From the NCBI GenBank assembly GCA_008330645.1, contig VLTN01000038.1:1-64000 (forward strand): a stretch of DNA of 64,000 bases, in the 5' to 3' direction. Shown here piece by piece: positions 20,772 to 30,951 of this stretch (the first letter of the stretch is position 1; the number at the start of each line of letters is the position of its first letter). Under the pieces are notes generated by a model. That model saw nothing but the letters and a program-made list of their open reading frames with translations. It had not been told where the DNA came from and did not search any database. Position numbers and translations under genes: made by a program. This stretch comes from Cafeteria roenbergensis. Taxonomy: Eukaryota; Sar; Bigyra; Bicosoecida; Cafeteriaceae.

Positions 20772-23700
20772 TCACTGAGCGAAGCTGAGGAGGCGAAACC
20801 GCCGCAGCAGGCACTCCACCGCGTCGACCAGGAGCGGCGACGCCTCTGCCGCGCGCGCGGAGCACTCTGCCGTCACGCGCGCCCCCAGCGCCCCCAGCAG
20901 CGTGTTGCTCGACGACGAGCCCTTGGCCGGCGCGGCATCGAACGAATCAGCAGCCTCCTGCGTGCGCGCGAGCCACCACCGCACCCCGGCCGGGGCGCCG
21001 GTGTCCGAGCCGCCCACCACGGTGCGCCAGGTGGTGCGGTGCACGGCCGCGTCAGCCGCCGCCCCGCTCGACGCCGGGTCCCCCGCCCCGGTGACGGAGG
21101 GCTCGTCGAGGCCGGGCTCCCGGACCCGCACGACGGCGTGGAACTCGGCGTCGGGGCAGCGCTGGTTCCACACCGAGGGCGCCACCACGGCAGCGCACCC
21201 CAGCCGGGCCAGCTGCCGGTGGCTCGCCGCCTCCAGCCGCTGCTCCTTGGGGATGAGCTGCCGCGTTCGCTTGGGCTTGGGCGCGTCGCCGGGGGCTGCT
21301 GCCGCGACTGCCGCCGCGTCGGCCGGCTCTGCCGCCGCCAGGACGGTCGGGTAGTCGGCGTCGGCGACGCTGGGAACCACCCGCAGGCCGCACTGGCGCA
21401 GCCGCAGCAGCAGCACGCCCGGGCGCAGACCCACGCCCAGCAGGTGGGCGAACTCTGCCCGGACCGGCCCCAGCAGCCACGCCGCCTGAGGCCCCACCGC
21501 GATGCTCAGCCGGACGCGAGTCGTATCCAGGACGACCAACACTCCCTGGACGTCTTCCCCCGGCACGGGCACGCGACTCGTTGTCGGAAGCATCTCGGGG
21601 GGCAGACGCCGCTCGCTGCCGCTGCTGCCGCTGCTGCCGCCGCTGCCGCCGCTGCCGCCGCTGCCGCCGCTGCCGCTGCCGCTGCCGCTGCCGCTGCCGC
21701 TGATGTCTGGGGCCACCTCGTCCCATCCCCCAGCAGTGGCCACGTCCTCGGGCGCGAGCGGCGCCGGGCCCAGCGGGGGCGCCGACCCCACCCCGCCTCC
21801 TCCCCACGACGGCGCAGACCCCGACCCGCCACCGCCGCCGCCACCGCCGCCGCCGCCGCCGCCAACCATTGCCCGGCCGACGGCCGCTGCAAACTCCTCG
21901 CGCCGCGCCGCTGCCGCGGCAGAGCCCGGCGGCGCGAACCCTGCCGAAGTGAGCCGCCCTCTGGCGTCCAGCACCGCCGCGCGCACGCTGTCGAGCGGGC
22001 GCAGCGACCAGCCGGCAAAGGGCAGGTCCACCGTCCGGGGCTGCAGCAGCGCCAGCGCCGTCATGAACGTCGTCTTGAGCTGCAGCTCGCGCGTGCCGTC
22101 CGGGAGGAAGGGGGCGGGCGCTTCGGGCTCCTCCACCCACCGCCGCTGCGCCGCGCTCCAGTGGCCCACGCGGACGTCGGGCGGCGCCAGCACCGTCGGG
22201 GGCACCGCCACCGTCACGGTCAGCGCCTGCGACATGCCCCCGCCCTGCATGGGGTGCGGCAGCCGGTGGACCCCCCGCCGGCTCAGGGCGGTTTCGCGAA
22301 TCAGCGTGGTGCTCTTCACCACACGCGGCGCCGCAGGCATGGCGAGCACTTCCACGAAGAGCACTCCGCTGACCGGCTCGTCGGCGCTGGGCAGCTCCGA
22401 TGGGGCGCTCCGCTCGCGGGGGGCGGGCCGGCACTCCTGCACAGTCTTCGCCAGAGGTGGCCCTCCGGCGTCGTCGTCGGCGTCGTCGCCGTCGCCGACG
22501 GCACCCTCGCCCTCACCCTCCGCGTCAGAGGGGGCGCCGCCGTCCGCGTCGTCGACCTCCTTGCTCTCTTCCGCGTCCGCATCCGCATCTGCGTCCGCAT
22601 CCGCGTCCCCCTGCTCGGCAGCAGAGCTGTCGATACCCGTTGCAGCGGAGCCGTCAGCGTCAGCGTCAGCGCCGGCTCCGCCGTCCGCCGTCGCCGCATG
22701 GCCACCGGCTTCGGCGTCGCTGCCCTCTGCTCCATCGGCAGAGCCCTCGGCAGAGCCCTCGGCGGCGGGGTCGCGAGGCTCCGCCGCGCTCCCGCCCTCG
22801 TCGTCCTCGCCGGCCTCCTCGTCGTGGCTGGCAGCAGCCGCCGCCGCAGCAGCAGCCGCAGCCGCCGCCCCGCCTCCCCCTCCTCGCCTGGACGCCGACG
22901 CCGCCCGCGAGCCCGCGGCTGATGCGGCAGAGCCGGCCTCCTCGGCCGCGGAGCACGGGGGCGGCGAGAGTCCGCTCCGCTTCGCAAAGTCCGCAGCGAG
23001 CTCTGCCGCGTCGCTCGCATTGTCGTATGGCATAACCATTGCCCTGACGGCGGTGGGCACACCGCCGGAGGTGAGCTTGGATACGGACCGGGACATGGCA
23101 ACCTTGACGCCGATCTGGGGCGCCTCGAGGCGCCCGGCGCGCATCAGCTTGTGCCCGGCCAGGTTGGCCCACACGCCCAGGCCCACGCCCTGGCCCGTGC
23201 TGACCCAGGCGCTCAGCTCCGCCTGGTCGCGGACGATGTGCTGCCACAGAGAGCGCCCCTCCAGCAGCCACGCGGTGGCCTCGTCAAGCCGCCGGGCGGC
23301 GTCGGCACGCAGCCGCCGGCTGAAGGCTCGCGCCCGCTCCGCCCGCGCCGCGTCCAGCTCGTCGTCGGCCGCCGCCGCCTCGTCCTCCAGCGACCTCGCC
23401 ACGGCCTCGGCCCTGCCGAGGCGGGCGGCGACCTCCATCACGTGGGACCGGGGGTCCGGGGCGGAGAAACGTTTCGCCGCCTCCTCCTCCTCGGCCTCCA
23501 GCTCAGCGATGAAGGTGTTGACCGCCGCCTCCGAGCCCGGCGGCGGCAGCACCCTGGCCTGCATGAACTCCGCCCAGTCGAGCGACTCGGCGGTCTCTGC
23601 GCGGTAGCGCCGCAGCTCGTCGGACAGCTGCTTGTCCGCCGCCACATCGGCCGGAAACTCCGCCTCGAGTCGCGCGATCTCCGCAGCCCGGCGCGCCGCC

Positions 23701-24766
23701 TCCTCCTCGCGAATGCGCTTCTCCTCGGCGGCGCGCCTGGCCGCCTCCTCCCGCCGGCGCGCCTCCTCCTCCTCGCGCAAGCGCTGCTCCTCGGCCTCCT
23801 GCGCGAGGCGCTCTGCGGGCGGAGCAGTACTCGACAGGGCGGGGCGGGGCCACGAGATGGCGGGGCGGGGCCACGAGATGGCGGGGCGGGGCCACGAGAT
23901 GGCGGGGCGGGGCCACGAGATGGCGGGGCGGGGCCACGAGATGGCGGGGCGGGGCCACGAGATGGCGGGGCGGGGCCACGAGATGGCGGGGCGGGGCCAC
24001 GAGATGGCGGGGCGGGGCCACGAGAGGGGGACGGGTGGGGCGCACGCGGAAATGGCAGACGATGGGGATGCGCGGTGGCGCTGACGGCGCGAGCAGCGCG
24101 ACCCAGGCCGCACGTGGACCGCCGGCGCTTGCCGCCCCCCCCCCTCCCCGGCCGCAGGCGTGCGGCCCGTTGCGCAGCGCCCGCGAGCCAGCCGAGCCAG
24201 CTGGCGCCCCCCCTCCCCGGCCCGCCCGTCCCCGCGGAAGGCGTGGGACCACAGCCGACAGCAGCGCGGACGAGGGGCGTAGCGGCAGCGGGGGGCACCC
24301 GAATGGCTGCTGCGGCCAAGCGCGGCGCCACCCCAACCCTGGCCGGCACCCGGGCACCCAGCAGCGTCCGGAACCCAGCGCTGACAAGCAGCCCTAGGCG
24401 TGCTCGGTTGCGCGGGGCCTGCGGGGACGAGCGGCTTCTGCGTGTGCCTGCCGTGCGCCGCCCAAGCCGAGGCTCGTTGCCGTTGTATGCCAATCCGGCG
24501 CCTGCTCACGCTCCTCAAGCTCCTCCTTCGACAGCTTCTTGCGACGAGGGCGCTTGGGAGGCTGCGAACGCCGCGGGCACAGGTGGCGCGGCCGAAAGGG
24601 AGGAGGCGGGCGGTGGCGGGCGGGCGCGAGCAGGCAAGCCGCGGGGGTCACGCCTGGGCCGGGCGTTTGCAGCCCGCTAGTCAGGAGCTCATTGGCGCAG
24701 CCCGGTGACGACGCCCGCGCCTCGCAGCCCCACCGAGCGCCCGCTGCGCGCGCCGCTTCTCACCAT
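20772..24766 (-). CDS. DNAI7: Axonemal dynein-associated protein DNAI7 (CASC1/IC97)
   Basis: Three exons: 24766-24764 (only the ATG), 24561-24510 and 23812-20772, joining in frame to 1,031 aa. DNAI7/IC97 belongs to the I1 inner dynein arm of motile cilia and also interacts with tubulin. The joined N-terminus MPPKRPRRKKLSKEELEEQR passes into an Arg/Glu single helix (AQEAEEQRLREEEEARRREE), exactly the CASC1 pattern. Further matches to human CASC1: GVLFVEVLAMP, VRVGHWSAAQRRWVEE, VDLPFAGWSLRPLD and a terminal LLRRFRLLSFAQ (human ends LLSTRLLSYS). About 250 residues of acidic and Ala/Ser/Gly-rich disorder (around 300-520) are inserted between the N- and C-terminal conserved parts, and a poly-Gly/Ser-Gly stretch near 660-720. 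Intron 2 carries a 21-bp minisatellite. Confidence 0.85.
23838..24025. repeat. 21-bp minisatellite in DNAI7 intron 2
   Basis: About nine near-perfect head-to-tail copies of a 21-bp unit containing GCGGGGCGGGGCCACGAGAT. Being 21 bp (seven codons) and stop-free, it leaves long frames open on both strands, but consensus splice sites on either side (donor at 24509, acceptor before 23812) place it in the intron. Confidence 0.92.
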
Positions 24767-25255
24767 TGCGCCCCGGCTGCAGCGCGGAGTGGTCCCCGGG
24801 CGACGGCGCGGCCGGGGCGGCGTGCTCTGCCGCGGTGAGGGGCGGGCCAGGTTTGGAGCCGTGCGCGCGAGGGCGTGTGGGGTTCTCGGGGCTGGTCAAG
24901 GCGGTGGTGGCCAGGGCCTCGACAGTGGGACGGGGGCAGCAGTGCGGGGATTGGTGTGGGCATGAGCGCACGCGCGCGCAGGCTCAGGGGCACGCGAAAG
25001 CGGCAAACTCGAGCGAGCGGCACCGGCCGCCAGCACAATGACGACAGCGGCAGACGCATGCGCCCACGGAAGCCGTCCATGGCTCCCTTCCGGGTCAGGC
25101 GGCGCTTTCCCAGAGGAGGGCCCGAGGCTTGACCGCCCAGCAACGGGGGTCCGGAAGGGGGCGCAGGGGCAAGGCAGCAGCAGCAAGCCACTGCCGCCTG
25201 CAGTCCCGCGGCCCCGGTCCGGCAGTCCCGGCGCTGGCCGGGAGCAGCGAGACAC
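24767..25255. promoter_or_regulatory. DNAI7 upstream region / eL18 3' region
   Basis: 489 bp between the eL18 stop and the DNAI7 start, both on the minus strand. No element was recognised. It should hold the DNAI7 promoter and eL18 3' UTR. Confidence 0.4.
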
Positions 25256-26146
25256 TCAGACCTTGAAGCCACGGCTGTTGCGGCGACCACGGGCCATCTC
25301 GAACTTGCGTCCCCGAGAGCGGGTGTGGGGGCGCGTGGAAGAGCCGGGGCGGCCCGGCACGCCGAAGTACTTGTTGGCGCTGCGGGCCGAGCGGCGGCCG
25401 CGCAGGAGCACGGTGTTGCTGCCGCGGGGGGCCTCCTGGGCGAGCTGGTCGAAGGTCAGGCACTTGCCGCCGGCGGCCTCGATGCGAGCGCGGGCGCCCT
25501 CGGTGAAGCGGAGCGCGCAGATGGTCATGGCAGCGAGCTTGAAGCCGTTCAGGCGCACGTCGTCGGTGATGGTGCCGACGAACACGCAGGTCTTGTCCTC
25601 CTTGCCCTTCATGTAGCGGGCGATGCGCGCCAGGCCCATGGGGGGGATGTTGGCGCGGCTCATCATGAGGCGCTTGTGCACGGCGGTGCAGAAGTCCGAG
25701 CCCGTGCGGCGGGCGAGGAACTCGTACAGCTGCGGCCAAGAGGGGCGCGGCGGCAGGGCGGGGCGCTCGAGGGCGAGTGGCCCAACGCATCCAGTGCCGG
25801 GGGTCCCCGGGGGCCGCGTGCGCGGTCAGCGGGCGGGGGGCGGGGGGCGGCGGCGGCGCGGCGCGGCAGGAAAGGGGCGGTCGCTTCCGCCAGAGCCCTC
25901 GCGGCCTGCTCACCTTGACGAGGAGGCCAAGGTACGCGTTCTCCGACTTGGGGGCGGTGCGGTGCTTGTGGCCCACCACGCGGCCGCCAGCGACGAGATC
26001 GATGCCCTGCGGGGGGAGGCCGGGAGGGCGCAAAGGCGCTTGCAACCAGGTTGGCCGGCGGCCGTCACGGCCGCAGCGCGCTGCCTGCCAGCGGGAGCCC
26101 TCGGCGCCCGCCCGCGCGCTCGGCATGCCCTGCCTGGACGCACCAT
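25256..26146 (-). CDS. RPL18: 60S ribosomal protein eL18
   Basis: Three exons: 26146-26144 (only the ATG), 26006-25914 and 25729-25256, joining in frame to 189 aa, the normal length. Conserved blocks run end to end: GIDLVAGGRVVGHKHRTAPKS, YLGLLVKLYEFLARRT, KTCVFVGTITDDVRLN, GGKCLTFDQLAQEAPRGSNT, and the basic C-terminus RGRKFEMARGRRNSRGFK. eL18 sits in the body of the large ribosomal subunit. The first intron lies exactly after the ATG with donor GTGCGT, the only non-GTGAG donor I placed; acceptor CGCAG precedes Gly2. Divergent from the 166-aa membrane protein (208 bp between start codons). Codon use in this gene is strongly GC-biased, as expected for a highly expressed gene. Confidence 0.95.
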
Positions 26147-26354
26147 ACTGTCCGGTACGGCCCTGCGCACTGAACTGCCGTGTGAGGCGCCGGCGGGGCC
26201 GGTAGTCATGCCTGACGGCGCTCGGCAGAGGACGTCGCCCCGGCACCCGGAATACCCTAACCTCTGCCGGACGCGAGGCGACGAACGGAGCAAGGCTCGA
26301 GCGAGCGCCGCCTGCTTCGCGGCCGCGCGCACCGTCCACCCAGGGACTTCGGAA
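26147..26354. promoter_or_regulatory. Short divergent promoter, eL18/membrane protein
   Basis: 208 bp separate the two start codons. A strong promoter is expected for eL18; no motif was recognised beyond slightly lower GC than the flanks. Confidence 0.4.
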
Positions 26355-27482
26355 ATGGCGGCCGCCCACAACATCGTCGAGATCAAGGGTCTCCATGACC
26401 GCACCTCCGGCACCGCCCCCGCGGCCGTGATGTCCGTGTTGCGCTCCGCAAAGGACGGCGCCATCGTCTGGTTCCTCAACAGCGCCCGTGAGCAGCCGGC
26501 CCACGGCCCGTGGCGCGCGCCGCGGCGCGCTGGGATGCGAGCGCGCCGCCACCGAGGCGAACCGGGGGCGCGCGCGCCCTGGTGCCGCAGGCCGTGTGGT
26601 GCGCTGGGCGGAGCCGCGCGCCGCGCGCGGTGATCCGGCCGAGCTTTTCGGGCGCTGCCCGCGAGCAGCCGCGCCCGTCGGCCCCGCGGGGGCGGAGCAT
26701 GGGCCTGCCCGCGCTGCGCACGGGGAAGGCTACCGCCGGGCGTCGTGGGCGGGGGCGCCTCGGCTGCGGCCCCGCGGGGCTCGACGCGGAAGCCGCGCTG
26801 AAGCCTTTTGGTTGTTTCCCCGCCGACAGCTGCGCGGCCGCGGGCGCCTGCGGCTGCTGCGCCCCCCAGGCCCGGCCGTGCCGTGCGCGCCGCCCCGCGC
26901 TGGATGCAATCGATCCCGCCCATGCCTCGATACCGTCGCTGGCTCCGCTGGCCCTCGCAGTGCGGAGCTTCAAGCAGGAGCGCGCGGCCCTTGCGCCCGG
27001 CGCCGTGATCTGCCCCGAGAAGACCTGGGCCCGCACCCGCGCCATGCTCGGCGTCACCGCCGCCCCTGTTGTCGGGTGAGCAAACGCTGGGATCCGCGAC
27101 TGGGCCCGCTCCTTGTCCTGGCCCGTCTCCGGGCGCCTGCTCGGCTCGCGCCCGCTGCGCAGGTCGCACCTCGCCTGCCCGAACCGTCGTGCTGCCCGCG
27201 CTCCCCCCGCTTGCGCCCCGTGCCCGCAGGTCCTTCGTGGCCTTCACCGTTGTGCAGCGCGCCGTGATCGGCCAGGGCGTGGACCCGGTCGGCGTGACCT
27301 CTGTTCTCGCCCCGGCCGCTGCGCTCGTGGTGCCCAACCTGGCCTTCATGGCCAGCCGTGGCGGCATCAAGGTCAACCCTTTCCTTGTCGGCACTGCCTA
27401 CGCCACCGTGGTGGCCGAGATCTACCGCCAGCTGGGCACCCGCTCGTACAAGTACAACATGGGCCGCAAGAACGGCCTCTGA
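26355..27482 (+). CDS. Small membrane protein, unknown
   Basis: Three exons: 26355-26487, 26961-27075 and 27230-27482, with phases 1 and 2 that join cleanly to 166 aa. Donors are GTGAG and acceptors CGCAG, which supports a real gene. Exons 1-2 give a mostly soluble N-terminal half (SAKDGAIVWFLNSALRSFKQ, then GAVICPEKTWART); exon 3 has two or three hydrophobic segments (around 76-95, 103-120 and 127-140) and a basic tail ending YKYNMGRKNGL. Size and topology would suit a mitochondrial inner-membrane or ER protein, but I recognise no family. Divergent from eL18. Confidence 0.75.
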
Positions 27483-27960
27483 GCGCGCTGCGCCAGTCTC
27501 CCGGTCGCTCGCCACCCTCGTCAGCGCCCTCCCCCACAGCCACCACCCTCCGGTGCCGCTCATTGCCGCATCCGGGCGCCGGCGCCGCCCAGGCCGTGCG
27601 GTGCGCAGAGCCCGACATTCTCTCCTCGCTTGCGCATCGCTTCGGCCGGGCACCGCGCCGGTGCATCGCCTGCCGCACGTCCGGCCCCCCTCCGGCCCGC
27701 GACACAGTCGCACACCACTCCGTCCTCTGGATGGTGTCATGGGCCTTCTGTCGGCGCGCTCCTGTGTGACTGCGCCGCCGCACCTCCCTCCCTCCCAACG
27801 GCGCCGTTCGTGATTCCTCTCACGCGCTCGGCCTCGGCTGGTCGCGCACGCCGCGCCCATTAGTCGCCATTCGCTGGTGCGAGTGCTCCACACGCAAGAC
27901 ACGCAATCGCCACACGCAGCCGGCAGCCGCCGCCGACACAAGGGACGGCCGGGCCCCCGC
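27483..27960. other. Convergent intergenic region
   Basis: 478 bp between converging stop codons of the membrane-protein and Nudix genes. Nothing recognised. Confidence 0.5.
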
Positions 27961-28831
27961 TCACCCAGTCGCGCCAGCAGCTCCGGCCGCGGCGCTGGCG
28001 GGCCCGGCGCCGGGCCGACTCGCGCCGGCACCAGCGCTGTCGCCACCGTTCCCGCTGGTGGCGCTGCTGCTGCAGCTGCTGCTGTTGCTGCTGTTGCTGC
28101 TGTTGCTGCTGCTGCAAGAGCTCCTTCTGCCGCCGCCCGCCTTGGCCCGCGCTCCCGCCGCGGACGGCGACGCCCCGCCCAGCGCAAAAGCCATGGCTTC
28201 GCGGTGCGCCGGCTTCCGCAGCCGCGCAACAGCCTCGGCACGGGGAACCCAGTGCCGCCGCCGGCCCGCGCGACCCTCCACGTACTCGCTCGGCTTGAGC
28301 AGCGTGGTGACCCGCAGCACAAAGTACCGCGTGCAGTGGCCGGCCGCGGCGTCGACAAAATCGTGCTCCACCTCGCGCACGATGTCGCCCTTGGCGCCTG
28401 CCTCCTCCTCCGTCTCCCGCAAAGCGGTGGCGGCGTAGTCGTCGGCCTCGCACGCCTCCACCTTGCCTGCCGGGATCACCAGCGCGCCGGCTCGCCGGGT
28501 CGACTCAATCAGCAGCACCTGCGGTCGGGACCAAGGCGTGACACGCGAGCGCGACCGCTGTCAGTTGCGACAACTGCAGACACGCACGGGTTGCGCCGGC
28601 GTGCACGACTCCGCAGCGGCACGGGGCGGCCTGGCGGGCCTTGCTGAAGTCGCTGGCGGCTGGTTGAATTTCCGCTGGCGCGGAAGCGACGGACGGCGGG
28701 ACCAAGCTCTCGCCCCGAGGCTCGACGCAGCTCACCCTCGAGCCCGTGGCGTCCAGGCAGATGCACCCGGCGCGGCGGAACAGGCCATCCTTGTCGTACA
28801 CTATGCCGCGGCTCTTGCTCTTGCCGGCCAT
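27961..28831 (-). CDS. Nudix hydrolase, diphosphoinositol-polyphosphate type
   Basis: Two exons, 28831-28736 and 28518-27961, joining in frame (phase 0) to 217 aa. The N-terminus has RRAGCICLDATGSR then VLLIESTRRAGALVIPAGK, and the Nudix box is AGKVEACEADDYAATALRET followed by EEEAG, with the catalytic RExxEE in place; spacing before RE is two residues longer than the standard box, close to yeast DDP1. The box plus AKGDI downstream suits the DIPP subgroup, which hydrolyses diphosphoinositol phosphates and dinucleoside polyphosphates; substrate is inference. The last 60 residues are Ser/Asn/Ala/Gly-rich, encoded in part by a CAG-like repeat. Divergent from NDUFB8, 199 bp between starts. Confidence 0.85.
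28058..28120. repeat. Trinucleotide-type repeat in Nudix tail
   Basis: A run of GCTGCT and GTT units on the plus strand, read on the minus strand as AGC/AAC codons (Ser and Asn runs). It is within coding sequence and could vary in length. Confidence 0.85.
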
Positions 28832-29030
28832 TGCGGCCGGATTGGCCGGGGCAAAACACGCAAGTGCTTCTCGCTTCGGTCAGGTCTTCTCCGTGCCCCC
28901 GAATCGGAACCCATAGTTCAGGGCCGCCAGACCCTAAGTCAGCGCAGAGTCGCGAGCCGACAGAGCAACGTCGGCATCCGCCCGTCCCACGCGCGATCGA
29001 GCCTGCCGGGCCACCTGCGCGCGGCAGACC
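28832..29030. promoter_or_regulatory. Short divergent promoter, Nudix/NDUFB8
   Basis: 199 bp between the two start codons. No specific motif recognised. Confidence 0.4.
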
Positions 29031-29876
29031 ATGGCGGCCCGCATCGCAACGCGCGCCCTTCGCTCCTCGCCCGGCTCCGTGCTGCGCGTCGCCGGCGCGG
29101 CCCGCGGCGGCCACGGCCCGGCCCCGCTCGTCTCCGGCCACATCGAGCCGCCTTTCCACCGCATGCCCCCCACCAACCGGGAGGTGAGCCAGCCGCCCAG
29201 AGCCCGGCGCGGGGCGCGCCCCCCCGTCGCCTCGAGACGCGCTGCCATCTAAGCGCTTCCCGTTCCGCCCGGCCAGGGCGCGGGCCATGCCCCGCGCTTT
29301 TGCTGCCGCGCGCGCCGCCCGACGGATGGCTTGGGCCTCGCACGCCCCGCGCTCGCCGCGCCCCTGGCGAGCCCCTGCCGTCGCGACCCGCTGCCCCCGA
29401 CGCGCCCGCAGCTGCACGAGGAAAACGAGCTGATCTGGAACGACGGCGTGGCCCCCGAGACGTGCCTGGACTTCGACGCCCCGCACTACACGTCGAGCGG
29501 CGGCCTCATGATGTGGGCGGGCGCGTTCTTCGGCCTCTTCCTGTGGTACAAGCTCTTTGCCACCGTTGACTGGAACACGCACCGCAAGGCTGTGAGACCT
29601 GCCCCGGCCCGGTTCAGAAGGCTGGGCGGAGGGCGGGCCTCGACGCGCCTGCGCGCCCGCTCGCTCCACCAAGCTGCTGCACTGCCTGTCCCCCCCCCCC
29701 ACCCCACCCCCGCGGCATGTTGCCGCCGCCCACGCAACGGCACCCCCTCCCTCGTGCTTCGTGCTTTCCTGCCCCACGCGCAGGCCGCGCGCGAGCTGCC
29801 CGAGTCGACCCGCGCCGCCCTCGGCGACGGCCTGCTCCGCTCCGAGGCGATGGAGCCCCTCCAGCGCCCCAACTGA
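29031..29876 (+). CDS. NDUFB8: Complex I subunit NDUFB8 (ASHI)
   Basis: Three exons: 29031-29183, 29412-29591 and 29784-29876, all phase 0, joining to 141 aa. NDUFB8 is an accessory, single-span subunit of the membrane arm of mitochondrial NADH:ubiquinone oxidoreductase. The first 30 residues (MAARIATRALRSSPGSVLRV) are Arg/Ala/Ser-rich without acids, a good mitochondrial presequence. The family block is HEENELIWNDGVAPETCLDF, corresponding to the NDELIWDNGTAxPExCID motif of plant NDUFB8. One membrane span follows (GLMMWAGAFFGLFLWYKLF), then a short C-terminal tail. The protein is shorter than animal NDUFB8 but similar to plant forms. Confidence 0.87.
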
Positions 29877-30951
29877 GCCGGACTGGCCCGGCAGGCACCC
29901 TCAGCTACGGAAGGAGAGGGCTGGACTGGCGCTCTTGGTGCTCGGCACCCGGTGCAGGTACGGGGCTGGCTCGGGGGATCCCTATTGGCGCCAATCCAGT
30001 CCGACAGCGAGAGAGTCTGTGTGTGTGACCGTGAAGCCCTTTTCGCCTCGGGAACCGAATCCTGTGCATTTGACTCGGTGTTGTGGAAAGAATCGTCGCG
30101 CCGTGGCCCCGCAGGAACCAGCGGTCGCCTCGGGCAGCACACGCGAGCGGGTGGCTCGAGTGAGCCTCGTCAGACCGGCGCGTGCGGCTGCGGTAGCGGT
30201 CTAGTGCATTCCTGTGGGGTTGCGACGCCGGCAAGCCTGGCACCTCCTGCTCTCGCCCTCAATCGGCGTGCAGCAGCCATTTGTGCGCAGACCGCTGCTT
30301 TTTTGCATCACACGACGACCAAAGGGCGAAAGACAATTCGACTCGCTCTGGAATTCGCTCTTTCCAGCATGACCATCACTGAGTGAAGAGTGATGTTTGC
30401 GTTTTGGCTCGCCGTTCACGTGGCTTTTGCGCAGAATCCAAAGGTTTTGTGTGCATAAAATCCATGCCTCATCAAAACAGCCTTGGCCGGCTCCACCAAT
30501 GACACGATTGGTCCCTGATTCGCAAAGACATGCGCACTCCCGACTCAGGTGTTTCCGAAGCGAGTCTATGGGTCGTCCTTTGCGAAGTTCTTGTTTACCA
30601 GGCGCTGAGAGCGCTGTGATTGTGCGCCACGTGGGTGCTTGAAACGGGCGCATCACGCATTCAGGTTAATCGACGGCGTTCAGCTGCTTGGCTTGCACGC
30701 AAAGTCCCGGGCAGCCCGCTCCAGTGCGCAGCGATTCACTGTGCGATTCGTCCTGGCTGCTGCCGACTCGGCCGCGTCACCATCGCCTTGGCTTGTGCAC
30801 GAGGCGGTACAGCAGCTGGGGGGTCGCGCGCGTTCCTGGCAGATTGGCCAACATTCAGCAGGGAGGGGGGCACGTCACACGCAGTGGAGCAATCACGGCT
30901 GCGCAACAGGCAGGGCCCTGGCCACAGGGGCAGCAGGCGCGCTGCGATCGA
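29877..30951. other. Convergent gene-poor region with lower-GC patch
   Basis: 1,075 bp between the NDUFB8 and Notchless stop codons. From about 30,250 to 30,700 GC falls to near 50%, unlike any coding region nearby. The frames there are short and carry no recognisable domain. No repeat or terminal inverted repeat was seen. Confidence 0.5.

Noticed and set aside
20217-22922. 901-codon open frame on + opposite DNAI7
   Set aside because: It is antisense to a gene with clear family similarity and has low-complexity, Arg/Pro-rich content only.
23838-24025. CRISPR-like or protein-repeat interpretation of the 21-bp array
   Set aside because: There are no spacers; the units are directly adjacent, and the array sits between splice sites in a nuclear intron.
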